The notes under the pieces: generated by a model
What the model was told of the DNA's origin: nothing
Databases searched by the model: none
The model's input: the letters and a program-made list of their open reading frames with translations, nothing else
Shown: piece by piece, positions 33,246 to 34,328 of the stretch
Position numbering within the stretch: the first letter of the stretch is position 1
How the letters are laid out: each line of letters starts with the position of its first letter
Made by a program: the position numbers and the translations under genes
From: an uncultured archaeon
GTDB taxonomy: Archaea > Halobacteriota > Methanosarcinia > Methanosarcinales > Methanoperedenaceae
Direction: 5' to 3'
Assembly (NCBI GenBank): GCA_902384525.1
Contig: CABMCA010000075.1
Location: 1 to 34,328 of the forward strand
Length of the DNA stretch: 34,328 nt

Positions 33246-33546
33246 CACTTACAACGTAAATTTTCAGTAAGGATAATCAACCACAGAGAACGCAGAGATC
33301 ACAGAGTTGTAATAACTCTCTGTGTACTCTGTGCGCTCTGTGGTTTCTTCATCCTTCCTCGAATGCTTGGGAAAAGCATATATTCTATATACAAGACAGT
33401 ATCTCCGAAGAAAAATAACCCCTTCGAAAAAATCCCCTAAAAAAGCATTCGTCTTAAACTATTGCAGATGTGGGCATATTACCGAAAGACGTCGTGATGT
33501 TCTCCCGGCCTGCACCCCCTTATAAATGAGATATGGAGATGGCTAT
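33246..33546. other. Spacer between DUF63 and the broken insertion sequence
   Basis: Apart from the inverted repeat I see no intact gene. A plus-strand frame ends NYCRCGHITERRRDVLPACTPL (stop near 33523-33525), with zinc-ribbon-like CxC...C spacing. It could be the remnant of a larger gene, but the rest of the frame is featureless. Confidence 0.35.
33279..33345. repeat. Inverted repeat built from 9-bp CACAGAG units
   Basis: The left arm (33279-33306) contains CCACAGAGA, ACGCAGAGA and TCACAGAG, about three 9-base steps. The right arm (33316-33345) is a near-complement with changes mainly at the two-base linkers. A nine-base loop separates them. The RNA would form a long hairpin. Similar CACAGAG-periodic palindromes are known to recur in many environmental genomes, which is from memory, not checked. 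Confidence 0.7.
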
Positions 33547-34150
33547 CTATTGAATTTTCTTTTTTTCGTAATTAATCATCTGATCCAATTCTTCTCTAAC
33601 CTTATTATTTTTAGGGACAAAAATCAAATACGGGTAACATGCTTGGTTCAATGTGAGCATAAGTTCTTTGTTAAAAAACCCTCTATCGAATAACATCAAT
33701 TTTATTGAGTTGACCAATGGCTTTACCATTGAATAACACCAGCAAATTTCCTTAGCCATGTTGTGACCAACATGAACCGGAATAGATATCAAAGGGATTT
33801 TCTGGGGAATATCCGAGCTTACAATTGCACACGTGAGAAACTTGAACTGTATAATCAAACGCCAGAATTACATCCTTTCTATCAAGCTGAAATCTGGTTC
33901 CAAGAAGTTCGACGGTTTTAAGATACCCCCAAGATATTGGCTCCTGGCACTTGTTTAATTGCAAGAGGATAGAATCTGCTCGTCTGCCTACAGTTTCCAG
34001 ATAAGTGTTTGCCAAGGCTGCATGTAATAAATCAAGATCATAGTCGAATCCTGAAAGGATATTCCCATTTGGTTTTATTCCGAGAGCACGATCGATGAAT
34101 GTATCAATTGTTTTGAGTGACCTAAAGTATCTATCAGTTTTAACGGTCAA
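33547..34150 (-). pseudogene. Frameshifted, 3'-truncated DDE transposase (IS4/ISH3-like)
   Basis: Two minus-strand frames carry one transposase. The first (from TTG 34150 or ATG 34195) reads RYFRSLKTIDTFIDRAL and reaches LAFDYT with the first catalytic Asp; the second (33858 to 33547) reads FLTCAIVSSDIPQKIPLISIPVHVGH and LMLFDRGFFNKEL with the second Asp. They join by a one-base shift near 33845-33855. The C-terminus with the catalytic Glu is missing, as the frame stops at 33547. The element is dead here. It lies next to a small DUF2080 protein, as expected for this kind of archaeal IS. The exact IS family is uncertain. Confidence 0.78.
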
Positions 34151-34299
34151 ACTATCACCAGATATACTGTTCGGTCGATGTATTCTTTGGGACAATCAAC
34201 TTTTGCACTGTTGCCAAATTTTGTTACTTTGCGAATGAAGAATCCTTCGATTCCTTCAATCTCAAGATGAGTCTGGGCTTGAATTTCAACTTTTTTCAT
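34147..34299 (-). CDS. DUF2080 transposon-encoded protein
   Basis: 50 residues. It begins MKKVEIQAQTHLEIEGIEGF and has FIRKVTKFGNSAKVDCPKEYIDRTVYLVIV, the pattern of DUF2080, a small protein encoded just before transposase genes in archaeal insertion sequences. The KFGNSAK motif resembles an AbrB/SpoVT-type strand, suggesting DNA binding. The stop overlaps the presumed TTG start of the transposase. The IS extends to the right of the window. Confidence 0.85.
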   Translation of the reverse strand: MKKVEIQAQTHLEIEGIEGFFIRKVTKFGNSAKVDCPKEYIDRTVYLVIV

Positions 34300-34328
34300 T
34301 GGATATACTATGGATATCCTATAATATA

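Overview
The window looks like a chromosomal segment of a Methanosarcinales-type euryarchaeon; Candidatus Methanoperedens or a close relative is my inference. The archaeal signs are a PGF-pre-PGF/PGF-CTERM surface protein, an archaeosortase of the ArtA type, TATA-box promoters (several close enough to the start codon to imply leaderless mRNAs), archaeal families (SbcD/Mre11-related phosphoesterase, DUF63, small archaeal Toprim protein), a DUF2080 transposon protein and an AT-rich base composition. No rRNA, tRNA or CRISPR array was seen.

Layout. 1-9.4 kb: the 3' part of a large Ig-repeat surface protein, a geranylgeranyl-reductase-like flavoprotein, a phosphoesterase, a membrane-DUF362 fusion, and a PAPS-reductase-like/ferredoxin protein. 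9.5-13.6 kb: a KaiC-like ATPase, a Roadblock-like protein and a FIST sensor-domain protein, convergent with a UbiA prenyltransferase that is preceded by an unlisted 30-aa ORF with a strong Shine-Dalgarno; then a small winged-helix-like protein. 13.7-17.9 kb: a nitroreductase and the branched-chain amino-acid operon leuA/cimA-ilvB-ilvN (minus strand). 18-24.3 kb: an AlbA_2/ATPase protein, an M42 peptidase, a VapBC-like toxin-antitoxin pair, several very small genes and a YgiQ radical SAM protein. 24.4-28 kb: TatC, a disulfide oxidoreductase, a DUF167-Toprim pair and a second nitroreductase.

28.2-33.2 kb is the most unusual part. A run of same-strand genes encodes small membrane and secreted proteins with metal-ligand character (a YHS/TRASH-like protein, a lipoprotein with a GGHHFGG motif, a membrane protein with a CCLHH motif, a Met/Asp/His-rich anchored protein). 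They are followed almost without gap by archaeosortase, a MoaD/ThiS-like ubiquitin-fold protein and DUF63. Three copies of a CTTTAC-N7-GTAAAG-type dyad (one with a changed outer base) lie on or beside the two TATA boxes that drive this region, so a dedicated, probably metal- or redox-sensing repressor is inferred. 33.2 kb to the end holds a 9-bp-periodic inverted repeat and a broken insertion sequence.

A recurring oddity is that leuA, the FIST gene and archaeosortase all have recognisable N-terminal sequence upstream of any ATG/GTG/TTG, and two further genes are broken by single-base frameshifts. Either non-standard start codons are used or the assembly carries small indels.
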